This document shows, one piece after another, positions 1 to 7,537 of a DNA stretch of 34,507 nucleotides. The notes beneath the pieces are model-generated. The model had not been told where the DNA came from. It searched no databases and worked only from the letters and a program-made list of their open reading frames with translations. Origin of the DNA: Ectothiorhodospiraceae bacterium (GTDB lineage Bacteria; Pseudomonadota; Gammaproteobacteria; Nitrococcales; Aquisalimonadaceae); contig JAFIFU010000038.1 in the NCBI GenBank assembly GCA_020831885.1, positions 1-34,507 of the forward strand. Reading direction: 5' to 3'. Positions within the stretch are counted from its first letter, which is position 1. Every line of letters starts with the position of its first letter. The position numbers and the translations under genes are program-made.

Positions 1-203
1 ACCGGTGGCGGGCCGGACCGCAGGTCGGTAGCCGCCCGAAGGGCGGATCACCGACGGGGCAGGACCCGGGGTGGGTTTGTCGGAGATCCTTGCTGCGCAA
101 GGCTTCCGACCTACACGGCTACACAGCGTCCGGCCGACGCGTAGTTCGACCGGTGGCGGGCCGGACCGCAGGTCGGTAGCCGCCCGAAGGGCGGATCACC
201 GAC
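1..203. repeat. REP/BIME-like palindromic repeat cluster
   Basis: A 55-bp sequence at 1-55 recurs exactly at 149-203. Each copy ends in a palindromic unit (24-55 and 172-203) with outer arms GTCGGT/ACCGAC and inner arms CCGCCC/GGGCGG around a GAA loop. A third unit at 79-110 has the same design with different arms (GTCGGA/TCCGAC outside, CCTTGC/GCAAGG inside). The asymmetric bulges (AG and ATC) are in opposite order in the middle unit, so the three units alternate in orientation as in bacterial interspersed mosaic elements. The cluster lies 3' of the minus-strand permease gene, the usual place for REP elements. No gene is visible in 1-260. Confidence 0.75.
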
Positions 204-260
204 ATCAAAACCCAAGCCGGGCCTCTTAACCCAGGCGTTTTCCGGGCCACGGGACGGGGC

Positions 261-1166
261 CTATTTGTTCTGGTTGATCACCAGGGCCACGCCGGTCACG
301 GCGACGCCGATACCGATGAGTGCCAGCGGCCCCAGTCGCTCGCCGAACAGGATCCAGGCCTCCACCGCCGTGACCGGCGGCACCAGGTAGAACAGGCTGG
401 CGACGCGGGAGGCCTCACCCCGGCGGATCAGCGCCATGAGCAGCAGGATGGCGGCGATGGACAGGCCGAAGATCAACCACAGCAGCGTCAGGCTGAAAGT
501 CAGCGTCCACTCGATCTGCCGCGTCTCGAACAGCAGGGCGGCCAGGCCCAGCACCGAGGCCGCACCGATAAACTGGATAAAGGTGCCCGTGGTGAGCGGC
601 ATCTCGGTGCAGTTCCGCTTCTGGTAGAGGGTGCCCACGGAGATGCCGAACAGCGCGGCCACGGCGAAGGCCAGCGAGGCCACACCGAAACCGCTGAACA
701 ACTGCACCGGATCCGCGGTATCCAGCTTCTCACCCAGCACCAGCACGACGCCCAGCAGGCCGAGACCGATACCCACCCACTGCCGTCCGGTCAGCCGTTC
801 GCCCAGCCAGGGGCGGGCGAGCACGGCGGTGACCAGCGGCTGCAGGCCCACGATCAGCGCCGCCACGCCGGCGGGCATGCCCAGGTGGATGGCAGAGAAC
901 ACGCCGCCCAGATACGCGCCGTGCACCAGCATGCCCGCCACGGCGATATGCCCCCACAAAGCCGGGCGGGAGGGCCAGCGTTCCCGTAGCAGAAGTATGA
1001 TGAGGTACAGCACGGCCAGGGTGCAGACGAAGCGCACGAACAGGAAGGTGAAGGGCTCGGCGTAGGGCAGACCGAACTTGGCCCCGATGAAGCCGGTGCT
1101 CCACAACAGTACGAACAGCACCGGCATGGCCTGGATCCACAGGCCTTGCAATCGCGTCCCGGTCAT
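261..1166 (-). CDS. DMT superfamily (EamA) permease
   Basis: This 301-residue protein is almost entirely hydrophobic. About ten membrane segments arranged as two EamA repeats are apparent, the second starting near residue 160. The N-terminal WSTGFIGAKFGLPYAEPFTF pattern is typical of drug/metabolite transporters. Family members export amino acids, metabolites or drugs across the inner membrane; the substrate cannot be read from the sequence. The ATG lies 6 bp after the phaC stop, so the gene is very probably co-transcribed with phaC. The only SD-like element (GGAG) lies rather far upstream, inside the end of phaC, so translational coupling is plausible. A start at Met13 is possible but would trim the first helix. 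Confidence 0.9.
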   Translation of the reverse strand: MTGTRLQGLWIQAMPVLFVLLWSTGFIGAKFGLPYAEPFTFLFVRFVCTLAVLYLIILLLRERWPSRPALWGHIAVAGMLVHGAYLGGVFSAIHLGMPAGVAALIVGLQPLVTAVLARPWLGERLTGRQWVGIGLGLLGVVLVLGEKLDTADPVQLFSGFGVASLAFAVAALFGISVGTLYQKRNCTEMPLTTGTFIQFIGAASVLGLAALLFETRQIEWTLTFSLTLLWLIFGLSIAAILLLMALIRRGEASRVASLFYLVPPVTAVEAWILFGERLGPLALIGIGVAVTGVALVINQNK

Positions 1167-1172
1167 CGGCGG

Positions 1173-2984
1173 CTACGGCTCCAGCACGTAACTGCCCGGG
1201 GCATCCGCAATGGGCGGATACGTCCTGTTGCCCATGCCGGGCGGATCCACCAGGCCGCTGGACCGCTCCACCAGCCAGCGCTGCCAGGTGGGCCACCAGG
1301 AGCCTTCCTGCTCCGGCGTACTCTGCTCCCAGCTATCCGGATCGATAAAGGGTTCGCGGGCCCGTTGGGTACGCACCTTGAAACGACGCCGCGGGTGCCC
1401 CGGCTCGCTGACGATACCGGCGTTGTGGCCACCATTGGTCAGCAGGAAGGTCACCTCGTCGGCATCGGTGAGCAGGTGGATCTTATAGGCGGACTTCCAT
1501 GGGGCCACGTGATCTGCTGTGGTGCCCACGGCGAAGATGGGCGCGCGGATGTCCTGCACCGCCACGGGACGGTTGTCCACCTGGTAACGGCCGCTGGCCA
1601 GGTCGTTGTTGAGAAACAGCTTCCGCAGGTACTCGGAGTGCATGCGGAACGGCATACGGGTCAGGTCCGCGTTCCAGGCCATGAGCTCGTTCATGGGCCG
1701 CCGTCGGCCCAGCAGGTAGTCATGCACGATGCGGGACCAGATGAGATCATTGGAGCGCAGGATCTGGAAGGCTCCGGCCATCTGGTAACCGTCCAGATAA
1801 CCCTGATCCCACATCATGTTCTCCAGGTAGGCCACCTGGCTCTCGCCGATGAACAGCGTCAGCTCGCCGGCCTCGGTGAAGTCCACCTGGGTGGCGAAGG
1901 TAGTGACCGAGGCCAGGCGCTGGTCATCGTCCCGGGCCATGGCCGCCGCGACGATGGACAGCAGCGTGCCCCCCAGGCAGTACCCCACGCCATGCACCTT
2001 GTCCCGACCGGTGATGGCGCAGACCGCATCCAGGGCGGCCATGGGCCCCAGCCGGCGGTATTCCTCCATGCCCAGATCCCGTTCCTCGGACCCCGGGTTG
2101 CGCCAGGAGATCATGAACACGGTGTGGCCCTGGTTCACCAGGTATTCCACCAGCGATTTGTCCGGCGCCAGGTCCAGGATGTAGTACTTCATGATCCAGG
2201 CCGGCATGATCAGCACCGGTTCGGCATACACCTGCTTCGTGGCCGGTTCGTACTGGATCAGCTCAATCAGGCGGTTGCGGTAGACCACCTTTCCGGGCGT
2301 CACGCCCAGGTTCTCGCCCACCCGGAACCCCTCCACGCCCACTGGCGGCCGGCCGGCCATGGCGCGCTCCCAGTCCTCCAGGAAGTTCTGCCAACCGTCA
2401 TACAGGTTCCGGCCCCCGGTGGCCAGCGTGGTGGCAGTGATCTCCGGATTCAGCCACGGGGAATTGGACGGCGAATAGCGATCAAGCATCTGCCGGGCGA
2501 TGAAATTCACCACCCGTTCCCGTTCCGGTGACAGGCCGTCCACGTCGGTGGTGGCGTTGTGCCACCACTGCTGTGTCAGCAGGAAGGACTGGTGAATCAG
2601 GTTGTACGGCCAGCGCTGCCAGGCCTCATCGCTGAATCTGCGGTCCTGGGACAGGGGCTCGATGCAGGTGGGGCACTGGGGATCCCGGGCCGCCCGCCCG
2701 GCGTACTGGGCGAAGCGCGTGGTCTTACGGAGGAATTTCTCCCCCAGCTCCATCTGCTTGCCGGGGGAGAGCATCAGGTGCGCCAGCCACTCGAAGTACA
2801 CGCTGGCCAGCCCGGCCGGCGTGATTCCGGCGGTGAAACGGGCCAGATTGGCCTTGAACGCACGGTCCAGCGCATGCGTCGCATAATAACCCGGATTCGG
2901 ACGCTCGCCTGTGGTGGGCGCGGGCGTGCTCGGCTGCCGGCCCTGGGACCGGGCTTCGGTGCGGCGGGTACGGGGCATGCGCAT
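1173..2984 (-). CDS. phaC: Polyhydroxyalkanoate synthase, PhaC-like
   Basis: A 603-residue alpha/beta-hydrolase-fold polymerase. PhaC joins (R)-3-hydroxyacyl-CoA units into PHA storage granules in the cytoplasm. The lipase-like box GYCLGG carries the nucleophile Cys336; the other triad residues are Asp491 (TTADHVAPW) and His520 (NGGHNAG). The N-terminal PhaC domain spans roughly residues 50-240. Length and triad spacing match class I enzymes (about 590 residues, no separate PhaE/PhaR partner seen). GGAGG sits only 2 nt before the first ATG but 8 nt before a second ATG at 2978, so Met3 is the likelier start (601 residues). It lies between the AbiTii gene and the permease on the same strand. 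No phaA, phaB or phasin gene is in the window, so monomer supply comes from elsewhere. Confidence 0.9.
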   Translation of the reverse strand: MRMPRTRRTEARSQGRQPSTPAPTTGERPNPGYYATHALDRAFKANLARFTAGITPAGLASVYFEWLAHLMLSPGKQMELGEKFLRKTTRFAQYAGRAARDPQCPTCIEPLSQDRRFSDEAWQRWPYNLIHQSFLLTQQWWHNATTDVDGLSPERERVVNFIARQMLDRYSPSNSPWLNPEITATTLATGGRNLYDGWQNFLEDWERAMAGRPPVGVEGFRVGENLGVTPGKVVYRNRLIELIQYEPATKQVYAEPVLIMPAWIMKYYILDLAPDKSLVEYLVNQGHTVFMISWRNPGSEERDLGMEEYRRLGPMAALDAVCAITGRDKVHGVGYCLGGTLLSIVAAAMARDDDQRLASVTTFATQVDFTEAGELTLFIGESQVAYLENMMWDQGYLDGYQMAGAFQILRSNDLIWSRIVHDYLLGRRRPMNELMAWNADLTRMPFRMHSEYLRKLFLNNDLASGRYQVDNRPVAVQDIRAPIFAVGTTADHVAPWKSAYKIHLLTDADEVTFLLTNGGHNAGIVSEPGHPRRRFKVRTQRAREPFIDPDSWEQSTPEQEGSWWPTWQRWLVERSSGLVDPPGMGNRTYPPIADAPGSYVLEP

Positions 2985-3104
2985 GTCCTCCGTGACGGAA
3001 GAATGACGGACCTGGCAGGAGCCTGAGGGGGGGGTGTCCGGCCCGGTTTAATTCACACCAGCAGTCACCCACTGGCCGCGGGCCCGGCCGGTGATCCCGG
3101 GGGA

Positions 3105-3779
3105 TCAGGCCGGCGCGCGCCCCAGCAACCGGGACAGCAGACCTCCCTGCCGGCGGCGCATTTCGGCGACGGCGGCATCGGCCGCCTCCCCCGCCTGCTG
3201 GAGAATCTCCTCCAGCCGCTCCGCCACCCCCGCAGCCGCCGCCCGGTCCCCGGAGCTGAAGGAGGAGCCCTGGCCACGCACGCCCGCTTCCAGCAGCGCC
3301 CCGCTCCAGAGACGGATACCCATGCGCACCGTCTGCAGCACGCGATCAACCCCCGACATGGGCACCATCTGACAGAGATCGGTATCCAGGCTGGTGAGCC
3401 GGCGGATCTGGTTCGCGCGCGCCGGATCCAGCGGACTCGGGCACCCCCCCTTGCGCAGGATGGCTTCGTAGTCCGCCTCCAGTTCGGTGATGCCGGTGGG
3501 CAGGCTGTAGTCGGAAACGGCCTTGCGCTGGGCATCGGTGATAGGCGCCTCCACCCAGCCCAGCCCCGGCCGCCAGGCCAGCAGGGCCGCGTCGTCACCC
3601 CTGCGGTAGGCGGGGATTTCAGCCCCTTCACCATACCCGTCCCGCTCGGCCCTGATCCAGGCGCAGACGCTGGACTCCCGCAGCACAGTGGCGGCCAGCA
3701 GGCTGCGGTTCAGCAGTGCCGACAGCTCCTGATCCGGCTCGACCACCTGCCCATGAATGGATTCAATCATCGACGCCAT
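3105..3779 (-). CDS. AbiTii-domain protein (putative abortive infection type)
   Basis: The frame opens at 3821, but the start is placed at the ATG at 3779 because GGAGGAGG lies just upstream. This gives 224 residues beginning MASMIESI. The first ~100 residues (LSALLNRSLLAATVLRES, CAWIRAERDGY, then EIPAYRR) resemble the AbiTii N-terminal domain, in which a helical segment is followed by a W..xELxGY and lP.YR pattern. That domain is found in proteins annotated as abortive infection. The C-terminal ~60 residues are charged, Ala/Glu-rich and probably helical or coiled-coil, ending in a basic LLSRLLGRAPA tail. No signal peptide or membrane helix is seen. The family's biochemical activity is not known to me. 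It is the first gene of a minus-strand run ahead of phaC, with a 120-126 bp gap. Domain assignment is by eye. Confidence 0.65.
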   Translation of the reverse strand: MASMIESIHGQVVEPDQELSALLNRSLLAATVLRESSVCAWIRAERDGYGEGAEIPAYRRGDDAALLAWRPGLGWVEAPITDAQRKAVSDYSLPTGITELEADYEAILRKGGCPSPLDPARANQIRRLTSLDTDLCQMVPMSGVDRVLQTVRMGIRLWSGALLEAGVRGQGSSFSSGDRAAAAGVAERLEEILQQAGEAADAAVAEMRRRQGGLLSRLLGRAPA

Positions 3780-3933
3780 GTCCCCTCCTCCCGGCCGGGG
3801 CGCCCAGGACACACCCGGCACGGCTCATCCGTGTCATCCGTTATGGAAGCGTTTCCCAAGCTCAACGTTAACGCCCTGACGCCACGGAAAATGCAGCAGA
3901 GTTCACAGGTTCCGATCCGATACTTTTCCTGAG

Positions 3934-3950
3934 CGGCACGCCCTTTGCTT
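3934..3950 (+). promoter_or_regulatory. Sigma-54 (-24/-12) promoter for the pilin gene
   Basis: CGGCACGCCCTTTGCTT matches the RpoN consensus (TGGCACG-N4-TTGCW) at all but one of the specified bases. GG is at 3935-3936 and GC at 3947-3948, exactly the required 10-bp gap. Transcription would start near 3960, giving a leader of about 28 nt before the GTG start at 3988. Type IV major pilin genes of many gammaproteobacteria use RpoN with the PilS/PilR two-component system, which supports the call. PilR sites upstream were not identified. Confidence 0.75.
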
Positions 3951-3987
3951 AAGGAATCCCATACAACGCACAACACGGGGTGGCCAG

Positions 3988-4443
3988 GTGAAGGAGAAGG
4001 CACGCGGATTCACATTGATCGAGCTCATGATCGTGGTGGCGATCATCGGCATCCTGGCGGCCGTGGCCATTCCCGCCTACCAGCAGTACGTGGCCAGAAC
4101 CCAGGCCGGGGTTGTCTTTGGCGAGCTGCGGAGCGTTCGCACAGGGGTGGAAACCTTGATTGCCCTTCAGCGGTACGCGCTGCTGGATCAGGCCGAGGTG
4201 CTGGGCAGCCCGAGCTCGGTGGGCTGGACAGGCTCCAACCTCGGCGACATCACCACGGTGACCAATAATGTCACGGGTGACGGCACGTGGCAGGTGGAGT
4301 TCACCTTCGGCCACAACGGCGCGCCCGTTTCCCCGCCCGTGAACGGACGCCTGTTACGGATCACCCGGGACGCCCAGGGCACCTGGTCCTGCACCAGCAA
4401 TCTGAATCCCAACCACCGGCCCCAGGCCTGCGACGGCCTGTGA
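3988..4443 (+). CDS. pilA: Type IV major pilin-like prepilin
   Basis: A 151-residue type IVa pilin. The short basic leader MKEKARG is followed by the class III prepilin cleavage site G^[17 protein letters not shown], so PilD would cut after Gly7 and N-methylate the new Phe. Glu5 of the mature protein is present, and the next ~25 residues form the hydrophobic alpha-1 stalk. Two cysteines near the C-terminus (Cys135 and Cys148) are placed to close the usual D-region loop. The start is GTG; the in-frame KEKARG leader and family length support it. It stands alone, with no other pil gene in the window, and has its own sigma-54 promoter. Role: subunit of pili for twitching, adhesion or DNA uptake; minor pilin status is less likely given the promoter and length. 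Confidence 0.92.
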   Translation: MKEKARGFTLIELMIVVAIIGILAAVAIPAYQQYVARTQAGVVFGELRSVRTGVETLIALQRYALLDQAEVLGSPSSVGWTGSNLGDITTVTNNVTGDGTWQVEFTFGHNGAPVSPPVNGRLLRITRDAQGTWSCTSNLNPNHRPQACDGL

Positions 4444-4780
4444 TTGACTGATTCCATACGCTTGCGTATCGTATGTGCCGAAGCGCGGGAAAAAGCGCTT
4501 GCATCAGCGTTTTGACGCGATACGATCGATAACAGCATTACTCAGAATAATCACATTGTCCGACCGGGCATCAGATCCGGCGGACCGGAGGAGAGCCGAT
4601 GTCGCTGCGCATGCCCCTGAGCCATGCCGGATCCGTGATGGTGACCGCCCCACGTTCCCGTCAACCCCTGACCCGGACGCAGTTCACCCCGACAGGCATT
4701 TGAACACGCGAGGACCGGAGACCCGTCCGCGCTGCCTCGCGGCCGGTACGGTTTCCGCCCCGATCCGACCGGAGCATCCG
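4444..4780. other. Intergenic region between pilin and livG
   Basis: These 337 bases hold no convincing gene; the livG frame runs open upstream but lacks family sequence there. A perfect 6-bp hairpin (AAGCGC 4481-4486 / GCGCTT 4495-4500) and a smaller one (ATACG 4456-4460 / CGTAT 4465-4469) could end pilin transcription, though neither is followed by a T-run. ATCGTAT at 4468-4474 recurs inverted as ATACGAT at 4520-4526, a possible operator pair. A TTGACG at 4513-4518 could be a -35 element, but no good -10 follows at the right distance. The livG operon promoter is probably here. Confidence 0.4.
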
Positions 4781-5593
4781 ATGAGTATTCTGAACGTCGA
4801 GGGAGTGTCCCTTTCCTTTGGTGGCGTGAAAGCGCTGCGAGACGTGAGCATGCAGGTTGAGAAAGGCAGCATCACCGCCGTGATCGGCCCCAACGGCGCC
4901 GGCAAGACCTCGCTGTTCAACTCGATTTCCGGCTTTTACAAACCCCAGGAAGGCCGCGTGCTGTTCGAGGGCGAGGACATCACCCGCCTGCCGCCCCCCA
5001 GGCGCGCCGCCCTGGGGCTGGGCCGCACCTTTCAGAACATCGCCCTGTTCCGTGGCATGACCGTGCTGGACAACGTGAAGCTCGGCGCCCATGTGCGCAT
5101 GCGCACCGGCCTGCTGTCGGCGTTCTGGTATCTGGGCAAGGCCCGCCGGGAGGAAGCGGAGATCCGGGAGCAGATCGAGCGGGAGGTGTTCGATTTTCTG
5201 GAAATCGACCATATCCGCAGGCATCCGGTGGCCAACCTGCCCTACGGCCTGCAGAAACGGGTGGAACTGGCCCGGGCGCTGGCCATGCGGCCGAAGATCC
5301 TGATGCTGGACGAGCCGGTTGCCGGCATGAACCGGGAAGAGAAGGAGGACATGGCCCGCTTCATCCTGGACGTGAAGGAGCACTGGGGCATGACCGTGCT
5401 GATGGTGGAGCACGACATGGGCATGGTGATGGATATCTCCGACCAGGTTTACGTGTTGAATTTCGGGCAGTTGATCGCCAGCGGCAAACCCGCCGAGGTG
5501 CAGGCCAACCCCGAGGTGATCCAGGCCTACCTGGGCTCGGGGGACGTCTCCACCCTGCGGGAGAAACTGGGCGCCAGGAAGAGGGTTGCGTGA
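4781..5593 (+). CDS. livG: Branched-chain-type ABC transporter ATPase LivG
   Basis: A 270-residue cytoplasmic ATPase of the HAAT (hydrophobic amino acid) uptake family. Walker A GPNGAGKT spans residues 36-43, the Q-loop Gln is 85, the signature is the LivG-type variant LPYGLQKR (153-160), Walker B is ILMLDEP with Asp177-Glu178, and the switch His is 211. The inserted segment after the Q-loop (FWYLGKARREEAEIRE) is characteristic of LivG. The start at 4781 follows GGAG by 6 nt; the longer open frame to 4475 has no homologous sequence. It is the first gene of a tight livGHMKF-ligase operon. The linked CoA ligase suggests the transported solute is a carboxylic acid rather than leucine (inference). 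Confidence 0.93.
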   Translation: MSILNVEGVSLSFGGVKALRDVSMQVEKGSITAVIGPNGAGKTSLFNSISGFYKPQEGRVLFEGEDITRLPPPRRAALGLGRTFQNIALFRGMTVLDNVKLGAHVRMRTGLLSAFWYLGKARREEAEIREQIEREVFDFLEIDHIRRHPVANLPYGLQKRVELARALAMRPKILMLDEPVAGMNREEKEDMARFILDVKEHWGMTVLMVEHDMGMVMDISDQVYVLNFGQLIASGKPAEVQANPEVIQAYLGSGDVSTLREKLGARKRVA

Positions 5594-6471
5594 TGGAGTG
5601 GCTGTTCTTTTTCGAGGTATCCCTCGCCGGGCTGGGCACCGGCGGCCTGTATGCGCTCACCGCCATCGCCTTCGTGCTGATCTACAAGGCGACCCGGGTG
5701 ATCAATCTGGCCATCGGCGAGATGCTGATGGTGGGCGCTTATCTGTTCTTCGGCGCCGCCGCCGGCTGGGCCCTGCCCTGGTGGCTGGCCATCATCGCCG
5801 CACTGATCGGCGGCGGCATCCTGGGCATTGTGCTGGAACGCGGGGTGATCCGGCCGCTGCTGGGGGAGAACCCCATCTCGGTGTTCATGGTCACCATCGG
5901 CCTGGGCAGCATTCTGGTGGGTATGGTGGAACTGATCTGGACCGCCAATCCACGCAGTCTGCCGAATTTCTTCCCCACCGACCCGATCTTCATCGGTGAC
6001 GCCTTCCTGGCACCGAAGACCTTCTGGAGCTTCGTGGTGGCGGCCGTGGTCATCGCCCTGTTCCTGCTGCTGTTCCGCTTCTGGCGGGGCGGCGTGGCGC
6101 TACGGGCAACCGCGTCGGATCAGGGCGCCGCCTACGCCATGGGCATCAACGTGCCGGCGGTGTACAGCCTGGCCTGGTGTCTGGCCGGGGTGATCGCCGC
6201 CGGCGCCGGCATTCTGCTGGGCTCCATCGGCGGCATTTCATCCGAGATGGGCTTTTTCGGCCTCACCGTGCTGGTGGTGGTGATCGTGGGCGGGCTGGAC
6301 AGTGTGCTGGGCGCGCTGCTGGCCGGCATCCTGATCGGCTGGATGGAAGCCATGGCCGGCGTCTACCTGGGCGGCGAGTACGAACACCTGGTGACCTTCA
6401 TTCTGTTGATGGTGGTGCTGCTCCTCCGGCCCTACGGCCTGTTCGGCACCCGCGAGATCGAGCGACTGTAA
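5593..6471 (+). CDS. livH: Branched-chain-type ABC transporter permease LivH
   Basis: A 292-residue inner-membrane permease with about eight hydrophobic segments, the usual LivH size. The opening (ASLAGLGTGGLYALTAIAFV-like: SLAGLGTGGLYALTAIAFVL) and the conserved ATRVINLAIGEMLMVGAY stretch are typical of the family, as is the late VVVIVGGLDSVLGALLAGIL loop. The ATG at 5593 overlaps the livG stop by one base (TGATG). An alternative GTG at 5590 would add one Met and give a 4-base overlap; either way translation is coupled to livG. It should pair with LivM to form the translocation channel driven by LivG and LivF. Confidence 0.92.
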   Translation: MEWLFFFEVSLAGLGTGGLYALTAIAFVLIYKATRVINLAIGEMLMVGAYLFFGAAAGWALPWWLAIIAALIGGGILGIVLERGVIRPLLGENPISVFMVTIGLGSILVGMVELIWTANPRSLPNFFPTDPIFIGDAFLAPKTFWSFVVAAVVIALFLLLFRFWRGGVALRATASDQGAAYAMGINVPAVYSLAWCLAGVIAAGAGILLGSIGGISSEMGFFGLTVLVVVIVGGLDSVLGALLAGILIGWMEAMAGVYLGGEYEHLVTFILLMVVLLLRPYGLFGTREIERL

Positions 6472-6473
6472 CC

Positions 6474-7517
6474 ATGCGCATTGGATCCCCCAAGGAAACC
6501 TACATTGCCGACGAGGCGCTGTTCCGTACCCGCACGCAGTGGATGTGGTTCGGCATACTCCTGGCCATGCTGGCGATCTATCCCTTCGTCGCCAACATGT
6601 ACTGGATCTTTCTGCTCTGCCTGATCTCCATCAACATCATCAGCACCACCGGGCTGAACATCCTCACCGGGTACACCGGTCAGGTGAGCCTGGGCCAGGC
6701 GGCCTTCATGGGGGTTGGCGCCTACACCGTGGCCTGGCTGGATAACAACACCGGCTCGCCCTTCTTCATCAACCTGCTGGCGGGCGCCGGCATGGCCACG
6801 GCCATCGGACTGATCGCCGGGCTGCCCAGCCTGCGGGTGAAGGGCCTGTATCTCGCGATCGCCACCATCGGTGCGTCCTTCATTCTGCAGTTCATCTTCA
6901 TCAACTGGGAAAGCGTCACCCGTGGTACGCGCGGCATCAATATTGATCCGCCCCGGGTGCTTGGCACCGAGCTGGACAACCCGGACACCTTCTACTGGCT
7001 GGTGGTGCCGATCATGGTGGTGATGGTGATCCTGGCGGCGAATCTGTTCCGCACCCGTATCGGGCGGGCCTTCATCGCCATCCGCGACCGGGACATCTCC
7101 GCGTCGGTGCTGGGCATCAACCTGCCCTTCTACAAGCTTATGAGCTTCGGTATCGCGTCGTTCTACGCCGGCATGGCCGGTGGGCTGTACGCCTATTTCT
7201 TCGGCGCCATCAATCCGGAGAGCTTCCCGCTGCTCATGTCCATCTTTTTCCTCGCCGCCATCATCGTGGGCGGAATGGGCACCATCCTCGGCAGCATTCT
7301 GGGGGCCATCTTCATGACCCTCACGCCCGAGGTGCTGCGCTACGGGGTGGACTTCGCCTCCCCGTTCATCGACAACCCCTCGCAGATCCTGTCGCCGTTG
7401 CGCACGGCGGTGTTTGGCGCGGTGATTGTCGGTTTTCTGTTGTTCGAGCCCCACGGGCTTGCGGAAATCTGGCGTCGTATACGCCGCTTCTTCCACTTGT
7501 GGCCGTTCCGTACGTGA
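6474..7517 (+). CDS. livM: Branched-chain-type ABC transporter permease LivM
   Basis: A 347-residue permease starting 2 bp after the livH stop. About ten hydrophobic segments are apparent. Diagnostic LivM motifs are GLNILTGYTGQVSLGQAAF (about residues 59-77), LPSLRVKGLYLAIATIG, and the cytoplasmic RTRIGRAFIAIRDRDISASV coupling region that contacts the ATPases. The C-terminal LLFEPHGLAEIWRRI segment, ending in a basic tail, is also typical. The open frame extends upstream into livH but that part is out-of-frame shadow sequence. Partner of LivH in the inner membrane. Confidence 0.92.
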   Translation: MRIGSPKETYIADEALFRTRTQWMWFGILLAMLAIYPFVANMYWIFLLCLISINIISTTGLNILTGYTGQVSLGQAAFMGVGAYTVAWLDNNTGSPFFINLLAGAGMATAIGLIAGLPSLRVKGLYLAIATIGASFILQFIFINWESVTRGTRGINIDPPRVLGTELDNPDTFYWLVVPIMVVMVILAANLFRTRIGRAFIAIRDRDISASVLGINLPFYKLMSFGIASFYAGMAGGLYAYFFGAINPESFPLLMSIFFLAAIIVGGMGTILGSILGAIFMTLTPEVLRYGVDFASPFIDNPSQILSPLRTAVFGAVIVGFLLFEPHGLAEIWRRIRRFFHLWPFRT

Positions 7518-7537
7518 TCGGCAGGAGGGTTAGCGTG

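Noticed and set aside
1-203. CRISPR-like direct repeat (two exact 55-bp copies)
   Set aside because: Only two copies, strongly palindromic with a third inverted variant between them, and no cas genes; fits REP/BIME elements.
1146-2531. Long plus-strand open frame opposite phaC (461 codons)
   Set aside because: Antisense shadow of a GC-rich gene; composition (His/Gln/Gly/Pro-rich) and lack of any domain show it is not coding. The same applies to 7340-9505, 9498-11288 and 10277-12547.
4475-4780. N-terminal extension of LivG by 102 residues
   Set aside because: The extension has no family similarity and the ATG at 4781 has a well-spaced GGAG; family length agrees with 270 residues.
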